Shown: piece after piece, positions 43,092 through 55,926 of the stretch
Position numbering within the stretch: the stretch's first letter is position 1
How the letters are laid out: every line of letters starts with the position of its first letter
Origin: Pyrus communis
Taxonomy: Eukaryota > Streptophyta > Magnoliopsida > Rosales > Rosaceae
Assembly: GCF_963583255.1 (NCBI RefSeq)
Contig: NC_084806.1
Location: 29,140,935 to 29,204,934, forward strand
Direction of reading: 5' to 3'
Length of the DNA: 64,000 nt
Made by a program: the position numbers and the translations under genes
The notes under the pieces: generated by a model
Databases searched by the model: none
The model's input: the letters and a program-made list of their open reading frames with translations, nothing else
What the model was told of the DNA's origin: nothing

Positions 43092-44186
43092 TCAAATGGC
43101 ATGGACTTTATCTTTGAATGGAAGGTGATACTTGAAATGATCCGGTAATAGTTTAAATTCAAGATTGGGTGCCTGAATCATTAACAACATGTTAGTATAA
43201 AAGAAAATTGAAATTCGGGGAGGCGGCTTACCTGTGTTCTCCGAAATGAACTTAAGAATAAACACCCCTTCGAAAGTTATGACTTGTCCCGTGTCATAAA
43301 ATCCAACTTCTTTGGGAATTGTGGTTTCAAATATGTCCTCTTTGATGCCTTCTACATCTTCTCCAGCCACTACCTTATCTTGAATCATTCTTCTTGGTGT
43401 ACAAAGTCCTTTGAAGAATTCAACACCATCTAAAACTTGCTGTGTTGTACCAAGAATTGGAATAGCATTTTGCACCTTTGGGAAGGCTTCCACGATGTCC
43501 CTTTTACTCTCTTCTTGGTTGGGAATCAAAAACCTGCTAGGAAAAGGGACATTGGGTGGAATAACATCAGAATAACATGGAATTGGGACGTCCTTACTTG
43601 TGGTGGGTGGTTTAGAGGGATTAGGGGGCTGCGGCAAGGGTTGTTCTACCCTTGTCGTGTGCATGTCTTCTTCCTCCTCCTCAATTAGCAGCTCCTCATC
43701 CACTTCTAGGCTATGTTTGGACATTTTTAGGTCAGCTCCAACCTCCATAGCACTTCCCGAAGTGATAGCATTATGGATTTCAAAATCTTCCTTCGAGTTT
43801 TCAATAGTTGAGTTGGAGAGTTCACTTTGCTCTTGAATTTGTAAGCCCTGCACCAAACAAATTAATTCATCAAGCTTTTGATTATAATCTATTGACGAAC
43901 TTGAATTTAATTGAGCATATTGCATATGAAGTTGTGGTGGCTGCATAGGTCTTGAATAGAACTCCTCATATGGCTGCCAATATGCTTCACGTTGAACTTG
44001 TTGAGCTTCCCACCACATAGAGTTTTAATGATCCCTCCAATCTCTTTGTGGACATTGATTGGCTTGAAATCCTTGCCTATATGAAGCACCAAATGTAGGG
44101 ACACTCTGCATTGTGGTCCTTTCGGCATACGGCGACAATTGAGAAGTAAGATTTGCCAATTGAGCTTGAATGCTAGCAAAATCCAT
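43092..44186 (-). pseudogene. Athila-like gag-derived ORF of RLX1, one stop
   Basis: ATG at 44186 (MDFASIQAQLANLTSQL) leads through FGASYRQGF and QRDWRDH to an in-frame TAA near 44027, where RLX2 has Ser (DHSNSMWW). The frame then stays open for 308 codons: MWWEAQQVQREAYWQP, SSSIDYNQKLDELICLVQG, VPFPSRFLIPNQEESKRD, VEFFKGLCTPRR, and the shared C-terminus APNLEFKLLPDHFKYHLPF. It retains the FFKGLCTPRR segment (Athila KFLKELC region) that RLX2 lacks. RT and later domains are absent. Confidence 0.72.
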
Positions 44187-44338
44187 ATCTTACTTCTTTA
44201 GTACCTAAAATCAAAGAAAGAGAACTAAATCAAATATCAAAAGTAACAACAAACAAAGAAAACAACACTAAGTTAGAAACTAAAACGAAAACAACTAAAC
44301 CAAAAAGAAAAGAACCAAGGGATTAGCAAAGTTGCTAA

Positions 44339-46450
44339 TCCCCGGCAACGGCGCCAAAATTTGATGCGAGAATTATACGCACACAAATTAAACCCTCTTT
44401 TTATCAATTGTAGTAAGTATGTAAGTAGGGATCGTTCTGGACCGGGGATTAGGAGGGATTGTTAATCACTTGGAGTTGACTCAAAAACGTAAAATAAAGT
44501 TTAAAACACTAAACTAGACTCAAAGAATGCGAAACTAAACGCGTAAAACACTAAAACAAACCAAAAGACTCAAACACTTTAAAAACACAAACTAAATTGA
44601 TTTCTAATTAAATTGAACAATAAAGTAAGGGGGGGGGGTTGTGTTTGGATGAGATTAAATTAAATGGACAGATTATAATTAAGGGCAAAATGTAAATATG
44701 AATGTGATGAAAATATGGATGATGGAATAGGCAAGGGGTTCTTCTCCACACATGTTACACTTGCATACAAGATTGATTTTCAGTTGGTCTTTCGATAAGT
44801 TATGAAACTCAACACCCCGGGTTAATTAGGTTCGCTTAAATTAACCGTCAAGTTCTCCTTAAGTTAATGAATTGGATGGTTTTGCGCAACGCAATTCACA
44901 ACATTCTCCAAAAGTCCTTTACGTGAACAGCACAATAAAGATACGATCAAAGATCATTAAGCATCATGAAAACTATAAGTGTTGACGAGGCCTTCGTTAC
45001 TATGAAAAGCATGAAACTAGTGCCAAGAATTCATTTAACGCGATTGTTTATAAGCAATCTCCACTACTTGTGAATATAAGTTCATAACTATTAGGTGAAA
45101 CTCACTTATATTCTAGCGTCATATTCATGCATGAAAATTAAGCGTGCACTCTCAATAAACATACATAAATAAGTTATCAATCAAACAGTTAAACAAATTG
45201 AATCCACAACTTATGAAATTCCAACCAAAAGTAATCAATTCATATTGCAAGCATAAACATGGTTTCGAATCACCCCCTAGCTAAAGGGGGTTTAGTTCCT
45301 CATACGTACAAGACAAAGATAAGTAAATTTAAACATTGAAATCAAAGAAACACCTAAACATTCCAACAACTCAAACTTGAATTGTATGAACGTTTAGGCC
45401 CTCTTCTCTTCCTCTTTGTTGCGGCACAAGGACTAAGGATAGGTTTTGGGGTGGTGTGAAGTGTTTTGGAGGAATGGGGAGTGGTTGGAGTGGCTGCAAT
45501 GGAGGAGAGAATGCTGGAAAATTGGAAGGGGATGCACGGCAAAGGTATTTGTGTTGTGTGTTGTGTTGTGGTGAATGTAATGAATTGTATGAATGCAATG
45601 CATGGTTTTATAGGGAGAGAATGGATGGGAGAACATGTGAATGGCAGCTAGGAATGATTAAAGAAGGGAATGCATGTGTATTGACAACTAGATTGGTTGG
45701 TGGAAATCTAAAAATGCAAATGGGAATGCTGGAAATGCAAGGGTGGGTACGGCATGGTTGTGTTTGTGTGTTGTGGCTGATTTGTTTGTTGGTTAAAGCT
45801 TGTGAGTGAATGATTAAAGATGCATGTGGATGAATTATACAATGGGAAAGTATGTGATTGACAACTAGGGTGAATGGTGGCTGCAATGATGAAGTGTGAT
45901 GGCTGAAAATGGCAAGGGAAGGCACGGCAAGAATGGGTTTTGTGTGCATGTGGCTGAAATTCTTAGGTTATGCATGGGTTAGGATGATTTGTGTTAGGTG
46001 ATGGGTGCATGTGTTGAATTGATGGTGCAATGATGAAAGAATAAGTGCATGTGGCTGAATTGAATGAATGCAAAGTGAATGAATAATGAAATGGGAAAGC
46101 ATGTGCAAGGTTGTAGTTTTAGGGTGTTTGAGTGAATGGTTGAGATGGTTTCTAGGGTGAATGGTTGAGATGGTTGCATGGCAAGGTATTAGAATGGGCT
46201 AGGCCCTTTGTTTTATGTCCTAGAGTGCATACAAGGCCTTCAATTTCGTCCAACACTTTGGCTCCAAGCATAAGCTATCCATCATTAGCCCAAAAGTGCT
46301 CCAAAAGGCCCCAAAATGCATCTTTTTGCTTCCTTAGCCATATGAACCTAAAAACACACGAAAATAGCTTAAACTACTAAAACAACTATGGATTAACAAT
46401 ATAAATGCACGAAAACAAGCTAAGTAAGTCGCCTAAATATGCTCCTATCA
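44339..46450 (-). repeat. RLX1 primer-binding site and 5' LTR
   Basis: PBS at 44339-44356 (reverse strand), LTR 44362-46450. It preserves the intact sequence into which RLX2 inserted in the sister LTR. It has an extra short duplication (GGGTGAATGGTTGAGATGGT twice, ~46127-46175). Confidence 0.9.
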
Positions 46451-46455
46451 AAGCT

Positions 46456-48277
46456 TCATGAGTTGAATTACCCTACGTATGATTTGGAGTTAGCGGCCAT
46501 TATCTTTGCTTTGAAGATGTGGAGACATTATCTCTATGGAGAAAAATGCAAGATCTTTACAGATCATAAGAGTCTTCAATATCTTTTCACACAGAGGGAT
46601 CTTAATCTTCGTCAGCGGAGATGGTTGGAACTGCTTAGTGATTATGATTGCACAATTGATTATCACCATGGTCGTGCGAATGTGATAGCTGATGCACTTA
46701 GTAGGAAATCTCAAGGCCGTATCAATGCGTTGTACCCTAGTCGTGTTCCTCTTATGGCAGACTTGAGATCAACTGGAGTGAGGTTAGAGGTAGAAGATCA
46801 GGAGGTAGCCTTACTTGCTAATTTTCAAGTTAGGCCAATTTTAATTGATCGTGTACTTGAAGCCCAGATGGTTGATGAAGAGACTCAGGAAATAATTCAA
46901 GCAAGGAATCAGGGGAAAAAGAAAGACTTCAGAGTTCGAGAATCGGATGGCATGCTTATGCAGGAGAGTAGAATGTTTGTGCCGAATAATTTGGATTTAA
47001 AGAAAGCAATTCTTGATGAAGCGCATATCTCAGCTTATGTGATGCATCCAGGAGCTACTAAAATGTATCATACCATTCGACCATTTTATTATTGGCCGGG
47101 TATGAAAAGAGAGATGGCTGAGTATGTGAGTAGGCGTGCCATATGCCAACAAGTTAAAGCTGAAAGGAAGAAGCCGTTTGGGTTGTTGCAGCCGCTTCCC
47201 GTTCCAGAGTGGAAATGGGAAAACATTACTATGGATTTTGTGTACAAGCTTCCGCATACACATAATGGTTTTGACGGCATTTAGGTGATAGTTGATCAGC
47301 TTACTAAGTCAGTGCATTTTATTCCAGTGAGGGAAAAGTATTATTTGGGCCAATTAGCTGAATTATTCATATCGAAGATTGTGAAATACCATGGTGTTCC
47401 AGTGAGTACTGTCTCAGATCGTGACCCAAGATTTACTTCTAAATTTTGGGTGGCTTTTTAGGAAGCTTTGGGTACAAGATTACTCTATAGTACGGCATAT
47501 CATCCTCAAACAGATGGACAATCTGAGAGGACCATTCAGACGTTTGAGGATATGTTGAGATCTTCGGTGTTGCAGTTTGGCGATGCTTGGCATAAGCGGT
47601 TGGATTTAATGGAATTTGCCTACAACAACAGTTTTCATTCGAGTATCGGCATGTCACCATTTGAGGCATTGTATGGTAAATCTTGTTGTACACCCTTATG
47701 TTAGTCAGAGGTCGGAGAAAGAGTTTTGGTGGGCCCCGAGATTGTTGAGGAGACTACTCAAAATGTTCAGGTAATTAAGTCTAACCTGAAAGCGGTCCAG
47801 GATCGACAAAAGAGCTCAACGGATTGGCATGCTACTGAAAGAGTGTATGAAGTGGGTGATTGGGTGTTTCTGAAGCTTTCACCGTGGAGAGGTGTTGTAC
47901 AGTTTGGAAAGAAAGGTAAGCTAAGTCCCAGGTATATCGAACCGTATATGATCACCGAGTGAGTTGGTGAAGTGGCTTACAAGCTTGAGTTACCTTCTGA
48001 ACTGGCTAAAGTGCATAATGTTTTTCATGTGTCCATGCTTTGTCATTACGTTGCGGATCCGTCGTATGTGATACCTCCTCAACCATTGGAGATTAACCTG
48101 GATTTGACTTATGATGGGGAACCAGTAACGATTCCGGATTGGAAGGAAAAGGTTCTGAGGAACAAGACTGTGAATTTAGTGAAAGTTTTGTGGAGGAATC
48201 ACTTAGCGAAGGAAGCTACTTGGGAAACTGAAGATCGAATGAGAGATTTGTATCCTCAGTTGTTCTTTGATCGCTAG
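46456..48277 (+). pseudogene. chromovirus pol part 2: RNase H, integrase, chromodomain
   Basis: Resumes RNase H ([55 protein letters not shown]). Integrase follows: [19 protein letters not shown] zinc-binding region (first Cys of the HHCC motif replaced in [11 protein letters not shown]), then catalytic TMDFV, VSDRDPRFTSKFW and QTDGQSERTIQTFEDML (D, D, E present). Stops at 47282 (TAG), 47459, 47701 and 47961. The C-terminus reads LPSELAKVHNVFHVSML and LVKVLWRNHLAKEATWETED, a chromodomain-like tail, ending at 48277. Confidence 0.9.
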
Positions 48278-48336
48278 TGGTTGGTGTGAGTGGTTGTTAT
48301 GAATTTTGGGACGAAATTTTATCCAGGTGGGTAGGT

Positions 48337-50456
48337 TGTGACAGCTTGTCCCAAATTATTTGTAGCGTAGGTGTGAAATGACGATTTTGCCCCTAGTGGT
48401 TATGTTTCATTTTGGGGTGTTTGTTTTGTGGGCTTGTTGGCTGTATCTTGACCACACGTACACTCTTATCCTTATCTCATTCCTGTGTCTCTCCCTCTCT
48501 CTCTCCCTTTTCTTGCTCTTTCGTACGGACAAGTACCAAAACCCTTGCAACTATTGCAGATCGAGGTGGAAAGTCTTACCTTTGTGTTCGTGAGGACCAT
48601 ATGAGTTCAACCATACCAATTTCAGGTAAGGAATCATTCGACTTCACGTTGAAACATGGAACCCCGATTTTGGTCACTATTCATGCACACGTGAAATGTT
48701 GTTTTTCAGGGAATTTGAAGCTTGTAGGAAGCTTAGTGAGGTCCTTAAGAAGCTCGGGGTGGTTCGTTGGAAGGTTTTGGACGTCAGGATCATGAGTTGC
48801 AGGCTTAGCTTGATTTTGTGAAGTTTTTACGGCGTGATTTCGTGAATTTCAGGGCTTGAAAGTGGTAAGGTTTTGTTCTACTTGTTGTAAGCTTCATTTT
48901 GGTGCTAATTTCATGAAATTTGGTTGAGAAACGAGTGAGAAACGAAGGTTTGAAAATTTTCCGGTATTCCGGCGACGACATTGGAGGTGTACCGGAGAAG
49001 AAGACGAAATATTCTTAATGGCGTCAGGTTAACTTTAACGGAATCTGTTGGTTTTAACGGAATATTCCCTAACGCCGTTAGGGTTGCCACAACAGCGCCA
49101 GGCACGTGCCCGCACGTGGCCGGCGCGTGGCAACGCGTGGGAGGTCAGAAAATTATTTTAAAAATATGGGGATGTTCGTGAGGTTGAGTAGATCACGTTG
49201 GTATATTCATACACCCCATTTGAGCATTGTGTGAGAAGTTATCACCTAGTTTTGGTTAAGTGCTTTAAATTAACATTTTTATAGTTGTTTCGCACGTAGG
49301 TGAGACCTATCCCGATGACAAGCGCGGTCACTCAAGGCAGGAGGGTTACAACCCTTCCACATACCAGTGAGTGGGCTTTTTGTTTTCCGTATATACCTAT
49401 TTACTTGTGGTTTTTCCCAGAAAATGAAATGGAATGTTTATATGTTTTAAATGTCATGCATTGCGTTTGCCTATTTATTTATTCATTAGTAGTTGCATAT
49501 ATGTATGTTTGTTGCTACGGACGCATAGGTAAGTGCCAAGCAAGGTATGGTTTATGTTGATGATTAGTAGTTATGTGAGATGCATAAAGAACTCATAACC
49601 TGCACCCCCGGTGTTAGTGCTCCAGCTCAGAGTAGGGCACAATCCTTCACGTGATTTCACCTCCCGCACCACACGCTCATCTTGGATCCAAGTTAGGTGC
49701 AAAGTCCTGTTGTACAGACCACTTTAGGTGGTTCCGACTCATAGGTGACCCGCGATTATTCGCCTAGTCTTCACGTGATCGTAGCACTTAAGCGTATTTA
49801 TTTACACCCAGTCCTGTCGTACAGACCACTTTAGGTGGTTCCGACTCGTGTGTAGGTATAGTTAGTGAGTTGGAGATTTGAGCTCTAGATTCAGCCTTAC
49901 AGGTCACGTTAGGTGACTCCGGCTGACATATTACATTGCATTGATTGACATTACCTGGGTTACTTACAGTTTATGTAGAGGCATTCGACATGGCATATCT
50001 CCAAGCATGTTTTCGATATATGTGTATATTCTATTTTCTGGGAAACTATACAGGTTTTATGGCGAGGGGTTAGAACTTTTGATATTGAAACGATTTTGAA
50101 AGGCTTTGTTTTTGCCCACTCACACTTTCTGTTTTGCGCCCTTTCAGGTTTTAGTTTGGATTGCTGTTTTGGTGGCTCATGAGGAATCCACGGTATATCT
50201 GACAGATTATCACCAGTGTAGGACCCCCTCTGGTTGTATTTAGTTAGTATTTGTTCCTCTGGACTGCACTAGGTTTTCTGTGCTCTGAATATTGTGTTTC
50301 CCACTTACGCTTGCACATGTATGTTAACTACTCTGTGGGTAGTTTGATTTTTATTTATTCGTACTTTATTATTATTCTTAGCTTCCGCACTGTGCACATG
50401 GTTATGTCACCCTCACGTGACAGACAGCACGCCTTGATTTCGGTCGTGGTGTGTCA
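48337..50456 (+). repeat. 3' LTR of the Tekay-like element
   Basis: 2120 bp. Lacks most of the (CT)n present in the 5' LTR and one GGAATATTCC unit. Triple hairpin at ~49710-49930. Ends GTGTGTCA and is followed by the target duplication CACAC. Confidence 0.9.
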
Positions 50457-50461
50457 CACAC

Positions 50462-51414
50462 CCTTATTAATTTTTCATCATTAATTTTCTTCAATTTATT
50501 CAATCCAACGACCAAAAACTTGAAAGGGTATACAAGAAGTAAAAATGAGTGTGTAGATAAAACTACCCTTTAACTAATGGGTGGGCATAAACCTCACTTA
50601 CCATTCTATTATGATAAATGCTAGGGTACATTTTTGCTCATCACCATAGTGTATGCTTACCATACACTTAATCATTTGTCATGTGTCTTTTCACTTAATT
50701 TCGATTAATTTTTTTCAAAATTGAAAAAAGTAGCATTTAATGCAAAAATTAACTAAAATTAAGTGAAATGACACATGACAAATGATTCGATGTATGGTAA
50801 GCATACGCTATAGTTATAACGGTGAGCAAAAATACATCCTAAATGTTAGCAACTTTTACACTAACTTTTGAATTGGAACATTCTCAATTTAACAAATGTC
50901 GTGTCGTTTTTTTTTCTACAAAAATCCAAACATTTATTGCTTTTAAAATTATGTTTTCTATTTTTTTATTTATTTAATTCTTAGCCAAAAGCATTAAAAG
51001 TCTGTTTTTGTGTAAAAAATAACACGTTTTGTGAAAATATAAGAAAGGCAAAATGCAAAGATTAGTGGAAAAGTGACACGTGTTATGTTAAAAAATGACA
51101 TGCAAAAGTTTCCATCCTCCCTCCTCTCTCTATTACTTCAAATTCAAATTAAGAAGTGATTTTTATACACATTTTTTATCCTCTCACACGCTTATGTTTA
51201 ATTTTGATCATTGATTTCATTTGATTTATTCAATCTGATGACCATAAATAAAAAAAATAAAAGAAAAAAGGTGTGTGATAAGCTAAAAAGAGTGAATAAT
51301 ACTCAAAACTTCAAAACTTTCAAGTTATTACAACAAGGACCCAAAATATTCATGACCAAATAAAATTTTATTAAGAAGGACTAAACTATTTGCCCTTTAG
51401 TGAATGAGAACCAA
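50462..51414. mobile_element. intergenic with a 218-bp foldback MITE
   Basis: The MITE is 50623-50840. The left end AGGGTACATTTTTGCTCA pairs with the right end TGAGCAAAAATACATCCT, and the pairing runs on inward (TATGCTTACCATACA, CATTTGTCATGTGTC, TTTCACTTAATTT), so most of the element is a hairpin. Flanks AAATGCT and AAATGTT are a plausible near-identical target duplication. The rest is AT-rich with no gene. Confidence 0.7.
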
Positions 51415-51603
51415 GGTTCTAAAAGACGCTAGATGCTAGTTGGCTGGCAGGCTGAGGCCTAGTGCCTAGGCGGCTAGGCGGGGCCTAGTCGGGCACTTAG
51501 GTGGACTAGGCGGATTTAAGTAAATCTATTATATTTCATGTAAATAAGTATCTGTTTATACTTAAATCATATATAATTTCCATCATAAACTAAAAGTAGA
51601 ATG

Positions 51604-51636
<33 letters not shown>

Positions 51637-51926
51637 TACATACATACATATTATGAAGTATTGGAACGCAATTAAAACATCGGGAACAAGCATATAATGT
51701 ATTTCATTTAAGTATTCACCAAGCCTCTTACAATTTATTGAAAAAAAAATAAAATGCAAAATGAAAGTTATCTATTTTCTATCTAAGTAAGTCGCAACCT
51801 AGGCAGGTGCCTAGGCGGTCTAGGTGGGCACCTCAGCAGGTCTAGGTATCCTTTCTTAATTTTCAAATGCCTAGGCATTAATTGGGGCGGGGGCCTATGT
51901 GGTGCTAGGCAAGGATTTTTAGAACA
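51415..51926. mobile_element. CTAGGCG-rich terminal-repeat element
   Basis: Begins GTTCTAAAAGACGCTAG and ends CTAGGCAAGGATTTTTAGAAC, giving a 9-bp terminal inverted repeat GTTCTAAAA. Both ends are dense in CCTAGGCGG motifs (51466-51520 and 51800-51915). The middle is AT-rich with a (TA)n microsatellite (51605-51632) and CATA repeats. No coding capacity. Confidence 0.5.
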
Positions 51927-52776
51927 GTGATGAGAACATAAATATGAAAGTATAAACTTTTGGATGGAAATGTAAAGACACAAAAGTATAAAACTTCATG
52001 TAATTGCAAGAAAGGCCCAAAAGACCCTTTCTTTAAAGGGTGGCCGGTTTTGGAGGGCTAAGGATGAGTGAAAATTATGTGCCCCCAAATTTCTTCTCCA
52101 GCCCCATGGTGGTGGCGAGGACGGTGGAGCCATGGGAGGGGATGAGAATTCATGAGTGGATTTTTTTCAACATGCTTGTCCGTGGGAATGCTAGCACTTT
52201 TAGGAATGCAAGTACCACTCATAAGCTTATCAAAATTAATCCCGGTAGTGGATTTCTTCTTTGTTGCCTTCGGAATTGAGTTGGATATTAGTGAAGGGTT
52301 GGCCTTGGATGAACCAATGCTTAGGCTTGTCCTAGGCATGCTTGTGGGCTCACGGTTATAGGGTCCATAGACGTTTGTTTTCCAAATGGCTCATCTAGTT
52401 CACTAGCATGTTGAAGATTTGTTTTTGTTCTGATGATGAAGAAACTTATCCCTCTCTTTCAGTTGTCCATGTTGCCTCGATTTTGGACAGGCTTTGTAAT
52501 GACCAATGCTCGGGCTTGTTCTTGTCAATGCTAGTGTCGGTTCAGCGTTGTATGGTCTGAAATGGCCCTCACAGTGCACTAACATGTTGAGAGTTAGTTC
52601 ATGCGGCGGTGATGAAAAAGTTTGTCCCTCCTTTGACGATTAAGAGGGCTTTGGAACCAAAGCTTGTGCTCGTTCTAGGCATGCATTGATTACGGCTCGG
52701 TGCTATGTGTTAGATCCTTCCTAACCCTCATGCATGTCGAAAACGAGTTCGAGCAGTTGCAATGAAGTGTTTGGAT
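51927..52776. repeat. degenerate ~155-190 bp direct repeats
   Basis: Copies start near 52314 (CCAATGCTTAGGCTTGTCCT), 52502 (CCAATGCTCGGGCTTGTTCT) and 52657 (CCAAAGCTTGTGCTCGTTCT). Each is followed by a GGCATGC/TCAATGC and CGGTT or CGGCTC phrase and, later, GATGA.GAAA.TT.TCCCTC. Open frames at 52040-52361 overlap on opposite strands and match nothing I recognise. Confidence 0.5.
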
Positions 52777-52781
52777 GAAAG

Positions 52782-55187
52782 TGACACACCCTGACCGGAG
52801 TCGAGACGTGCTAGCCGTCACGTGAGAGTGACATAGCCAAATGCGCAATAGAAGAGATACTAATAAAAGAAATGTGAATAATTAAAAACCTAAGCTAAAC
52901 TTATTTAAACTAAAGATAGAATATAAGGGTGTGAAAGTGATCAAATATAAGATACATGCATATCAAAGCATAGGTAAAACGAAAGTGCAGTCGAACTAAC
53001 TAAGTACTAATTGTACAAACAGGGAGAAGATCCCTACTATTATTTAAGGAAATGTTAGAACCGCCGTGTAGTCCTCGTGAGCCACCAAAGACGAGTATCT
53101 ACCTAGAACTTGAAGGGGCACAAAACAAAAGGGTAAGTGGGCAAAGACAAAGCTTTAGAAAAACACATTTATCTTTATGAACATAATCACCCCTCTCTGT
53201 AAAACCCGTATAATTTCCAAGAAATAGTAATATGCACATATATAAAAGCAATGTTCAAGAGTAGTGAAAACAGAATTATGCCATGTCATAACGTTCAGCA
53301 CTAAAATATGTAAGCCAGGTGAAAAGTCAATATAAATTAGCATGCCAGCCGGAGTCACCTAACATGACCTGTACAATTGGACCTATAGCTCATCAACATA
53401 TGTCTACACATGAGTCGAAGTCACCTTATGTGACCTGTATGATAGGCTGGGTGTAAATAAGTATGCTCAAGTGCTATGATCACGTGAAAAGATGTGCGAT
53501 AGATCGCGGGTCCCCTATGAGTCGAAACCACCTATTGTGGTCTGTACGACAGGCTAGCACCAAAACTTGGATCCAAGGTAAGCGTGCGGTGCAGGAGGTG
53601 AACAATCACGTGAAATCTGTGCCCTATTCTCGGGCGGGAGCACTAACAGCGGGGTGCAGCATAATAAGCTCTAAATGCATAATTGCATAGCATTATGCAA
53701 TGCAATAAGACCAATCACATGTTAACTCACCTGAAGCTTACCTGAGCCTCCACAACATCAAATAGTATAATTCACAATTCATACTAATGCAACAATATAG
53801 TAATAAGCGGTATAGACATGGCATACAAGGCATAAATTAATTTAAAAATGTTTTTTGGAAATCATAAAGCATATATATAACAAATGCCCACTCGCTGATA
53901 AGTAGCAGGATCGTAGCCCCCTAGCCTCACTTGTCCACGCTCGTCCTCGGGGTACGTCTCACCCATATGCGATACAACTATTTTAACGTTAATTCGATAG
54001 CACATAAACAAAGCCTAGAATTAATTCCTCATACATTGCCCAAATGGGGTGTTTGAATATACCAACGTGATCTACTCGACCACATTTTTAGAAAAAATTT
54101 TGGATGTCGGATGCGGCCACACAAGCCGGCCACGCGCAGGCACCTGCCTGGCACACAGGACAGAAACCTTAACAGCTTTAGGAATATTCCGTCAAAATAG
54201 GCGGAATATTCCGTCAAAATAGACGGAATATTCTGTTAAATGGTAACGGCATTACCTAACACCGTTAGAATATTCCGTTAAAGTTAATGGAATATACCTT
54301 CTTCTTCTTCAGTCACTCGACGGTTTCTGGAAAATTTTCAAATGTTTATATCTACTTCATTTCTTAACCAAAATCCATGAAATTTATATGGATTTGAAGG
54401 TCTTAAAGAGTAGAACACGTTTGTACCTATTAGAAGTCCAAAATCCAACGGAAAATAGTCGGAAAATCCCTTGATAGCTCTGGCCAAAACTAGAGTTCCT
54501 CCAAACCGTGTGATCCGACATCAACGCAACCTCAAACCTACTCTAGAGTGCTAGGGAAGTTGCGTGGGAACCTTTCCAATTCCTAAAACCTCTTAATCTT
54601 ACCGGGATCACGTCGGAGAAACTTTGCTCCTTCAGATCTCGCGAGTTAAGAGTTACAACTCACCAACTCGGAAACTAAGGGTACCACTGGGTTCATGAAG
54701 TCAAAAGGATAGTGATGGTGGTGATTTCCAGTTTGATCCATGTTGATTAGAGGTGTAAGTGAGCTGGGGGTGTCTTGGGTGCAAGAAGAAGAAGAAAGAG
54801 GAAGTCTCGAGAAGGAGGGAGAGAAGGGAGAGTGTGGGTGTGTATGTTCTGATTGGGCAGAAGAGAGAGATATATTTTAATTGGTCCAAATGAAATAAAA
54901 GCCCAAATAGCTAATGGAGGCCAAGGAAATAGGAATTAATATGATTGGTTCTTTATTTTGGCCCATTACGCACTATATATATATTTGTAACTTTTTTGTT
55001 ACACTTCCCATACAAGTCTAACTTGTGTCATCGTACCCATGATATCAAGTACGATTTAATTACGATGATAGAAATAATAACTTAGAACTGCATATGTACA
55101 TCCACGTCACTTAGCCAACGAGGTCATATTCGTCATTGTACACACTCGGGGAGAAATATATATAATAATTTGGGACGGATCGTCACA
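52782..55187 (-). mobile_element. solo LTR E, Tekay-like family, reverse orientation
   Basis: Starts TGACACACCCTGACC and ends GGACGGATCGTCACA, 2406 bp, with the perfect target duplication GAAAG (52777-52781 and 55188-55192). More diverged than the other four LTRs. Carries the AATATTCC array (54175-54300) and three hairpins (~53347-53560). Its middle hairpin uses GTCAC/GTGAC where other copies use ACCAC/GTGGT. Confidence 0.88.
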
Positions 55188-55192
55188 GAAAG

Positions 55193-55926
55193 CCTATCTT
55201 TTTCTCGCATCAATGAATTAAACGTTTATAAAAAGCATCATGAGAAACTCTTAGGTATTATTTTCTTTCTATTAATTTTTTTATTGAAAAAACACGTTCG
55301 TCACCTATGGCACCCTAGATCAAACTCAAATTGGCATATTGCCAAAAAAGTTGACGTCTTTCAGTTTATGAGGGCAAGAAAGTCGATGTTCAATGATTAC
55401 TACATCATTGTGAAGTGGGTCGTAAGACCGAATATAAGTTGATTGACTACAAACTTGATCTTGCTGATGCAGATAAAGCCACGAAACATAAATTTCTAGT
55501 TCATTTATAAGTTGTACAAGGATGATGAGAGACTCACATTAGTAATGCAGTCATGCAAGTCGTTTCAACGATCATGTTCTATGTTTTATTCCCTTCTTCT
55601 TCCACCATTTGAGGTTGCAGGGATTTTGAGTTCTCGCATTTGGAAAAATGTTAGGGAGACCATCTATATAATCAATATTTTGTAGACCACGTAATGTGAC
55701 GATTGACTGTTGGATAACTATGTGCCCTTTTCATCATTAATTCTCCATGTCTCCACTTTCAATAATTGAAATAAATTAGGTCATGTTGTGACATATTCTA
55801 GCACACTTGTGTAAATCACTAGTAGATTGTATTAGGATACTAGAATATTATATCCTTTTATGAGTGTATTACTCGCAGGCAAAGAATCTTACCGAGTTCA
55901 CTAAAAATAAAGACACAAGGCATGAG
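55193..55926 (+). other. unrecognised partial reading frame and spacer
   Basis: A frame open from inside LTR E continues to 55442 with RINELNVYKKHHEKLL, a hydrophobic stretch, and NWHIAKKVDVFQFMRARKSM. Further scraps in other frames (LTLVMQSCKSFQRSC) run to ~55690. This could be a decayed gene or transposon fragment cut by the LTR. No family is recognised. Confidence 0.3.

Larger units (their letters stand above)
28250..46450 (-). mobile_element. RLX1: Athila-like non-autonomous LTR element
   Basis: Minus-strand element with TG...CA LTRs: the 5' LTR is 46450-44362 (2089 bp) and the 3' LTR is 39286-38718 plus 29746-28250, the latter split by RLX2. The primer-binding site TGGCGCCGTTGCCGGGGA (reverse strand of 44339-44356) is the Athila/Tat type. 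A polypurine tract AAGTGTGGGGGAATT lies at 39301-39287 (reverse). Between them are a gag-derived ORF with one stop and an antisense coiled-coil ORF. No protease, RT, RNase H or integrase motif is seen. Without RLX2 it is ~9.2 kb. It belongs to the class called LARD or TR-GAG-like elements, mobilised in trans. Confidence 0.92.
23044..50456 (+). mobile_element. Tekay/Del-type chromovirus, complete but split and decayed
   Basis: Bounded by LTRs 23044-25185 (2142 bp) and 48337-50456 (2120 bp), both TGTGACAG...GTGTGTCA, with the perfect target duplication CACAC (23039-23043 and 50457-50461). The primer-binding site TGGTATCAGAGC (25189-25200, initiator Met tRNA) follows the 5' LTR. GGTGGGTAGGT precedes the 3' LTR. 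Without the 18.2-kb insertion at 28250-46450 it is ~9.2 kb. Gag, protease, RT, RNase H, integrase and a chromodomain-like C-terminus follow in the Ty3 order, which with the Met PBS fits the Tekay/Del lineage. All coding parts carry stops or frameshifts. Confidence 0.92.
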
